DNA from: Halothermothrix sp. | GTDB taxonomy: Bacteria; Bacillota; Halanaerobiia; DY22613 | NCBI GenBank assembly: GCA_016841825.1 | Contig: JAENYK010000006.1 | Span: forward strand, 124,001 to 188,000 | Direction of reading: 5' to 3' | DNA: 64,000 nt | Shown: in pieces, positions 63,988-64,000 of the stretch | Layout: the number at the start of each line of letters is the position of its first letter | How positions within the stretch are numbered: the first letter of the stretch is position 1 | Position numbers and translations under genes: made by a program | Notes under the pieces: generated by a model | Database searches by the model: none | What the model was told of the DNA's origin: nothing | Seen by the model: only the letters and a program-made list of their open reading frames with translations

Positions 63988-64000
63988 GAGAAGTCTCTAA

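Overview
The window reads as chromosomal DNA of an anaerobic, low-GC, spore-lineage Firmicute that has an outer membrane, most like the Halanaerobiales. The placement is inferred from gene content, not from a 16S gene. Evidence for two membranes: an ExbB-ExbD-TonB energy-transduction operon, an SLH-domain protein with a coiled coil and a C-terminal membrane anchor, and two ABC substrate-binding proteins (21670-22557, 39536-40729) whose signal peptides lack a lipobox cysteine, so they should be free periplasmic proteins. Spore-lineage traits are a SpoIID-domain protein, a SleB/CwlJ-type hydrolase and a four-LysM protein without a signal peptide. I see no tRNA, rRNA, CRISPR array, intact transposase or prophage.

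Layout. 1-6400: end of an unknown gene, a 52-aa gene, two tandem copies of a repeat, then exbB-exbD-tonB, a cohesin-like secreted protein, an SLH protein and ndk. 6500-15100: SleB-like hydrolase, cold-shock protein, a small unknown gene, a divergent type IIA topoisomerase pair (parC/parE-like) and a TPR-SpoIID protein. 15250-18105: a metal-efflux P-type ATPase under a textbook ArsR/SmtB operator, with its arsR-type gene downstream. 18134-24600: B12-binding radical SAM protein, small genes, a membrane-anchored c-type haem protein, an acetyltransferase with a structured leader, a cobalamin riboswitch with a BtuF-like protein, an HD-GYP protein and a 54-aa gene. 24846-31200: U32 peptidase, AI-2E-family permease, an unknown protein and proS under a T-box. 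31500-38900: MoxR-DUF58-DUF4129 operon, two FtsX/MacB-type permeases without an ATPase, LysM protein. 39100-45080: a five-gene ABC importer of unknown substrate (DUF3798 binding protein, ATPase, two permeases, DUF6672-like partner). 45365-54914: miaB, mutS, mutL and miaA, interrupted by a TolB-like protein and a polysaccharide deacetylase. 55027-64000: MFS transporter with GH1 glycosidase, two short cryptic transcription units, a radical SAM protein, a MATE exporter and an S9 peptidase.

The most unusual signal is an intergenic repeat of about 105-150 bp present at least eight times (334, 599, 17545, 19461 minus, 24255, 31208 degenerate, 39205, 59247 minus). It has a conserved hairpin order with compensatory changes, and a 3' strand that can pair with either of two partners. 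Seven of eight copies lie in the sense orientation between a promoter region and the next gene; three begin 25-40 nt after a strong promoter and so should be transcribed as part of a 5' leader. It could be a cis-regulatory RNA family, a non-autonomous mobile element resembling IS200/IS605 ends, or a mobile element recruited as a leader.

Regulatory RNAs and sites are plentiful: cobalamin riboswitch, T-box, SmtB-type operator, a leader that could hide the Shine-Dalgarno of the acetyltransferase gene, and several consensus promoters with 17-bp spacers.
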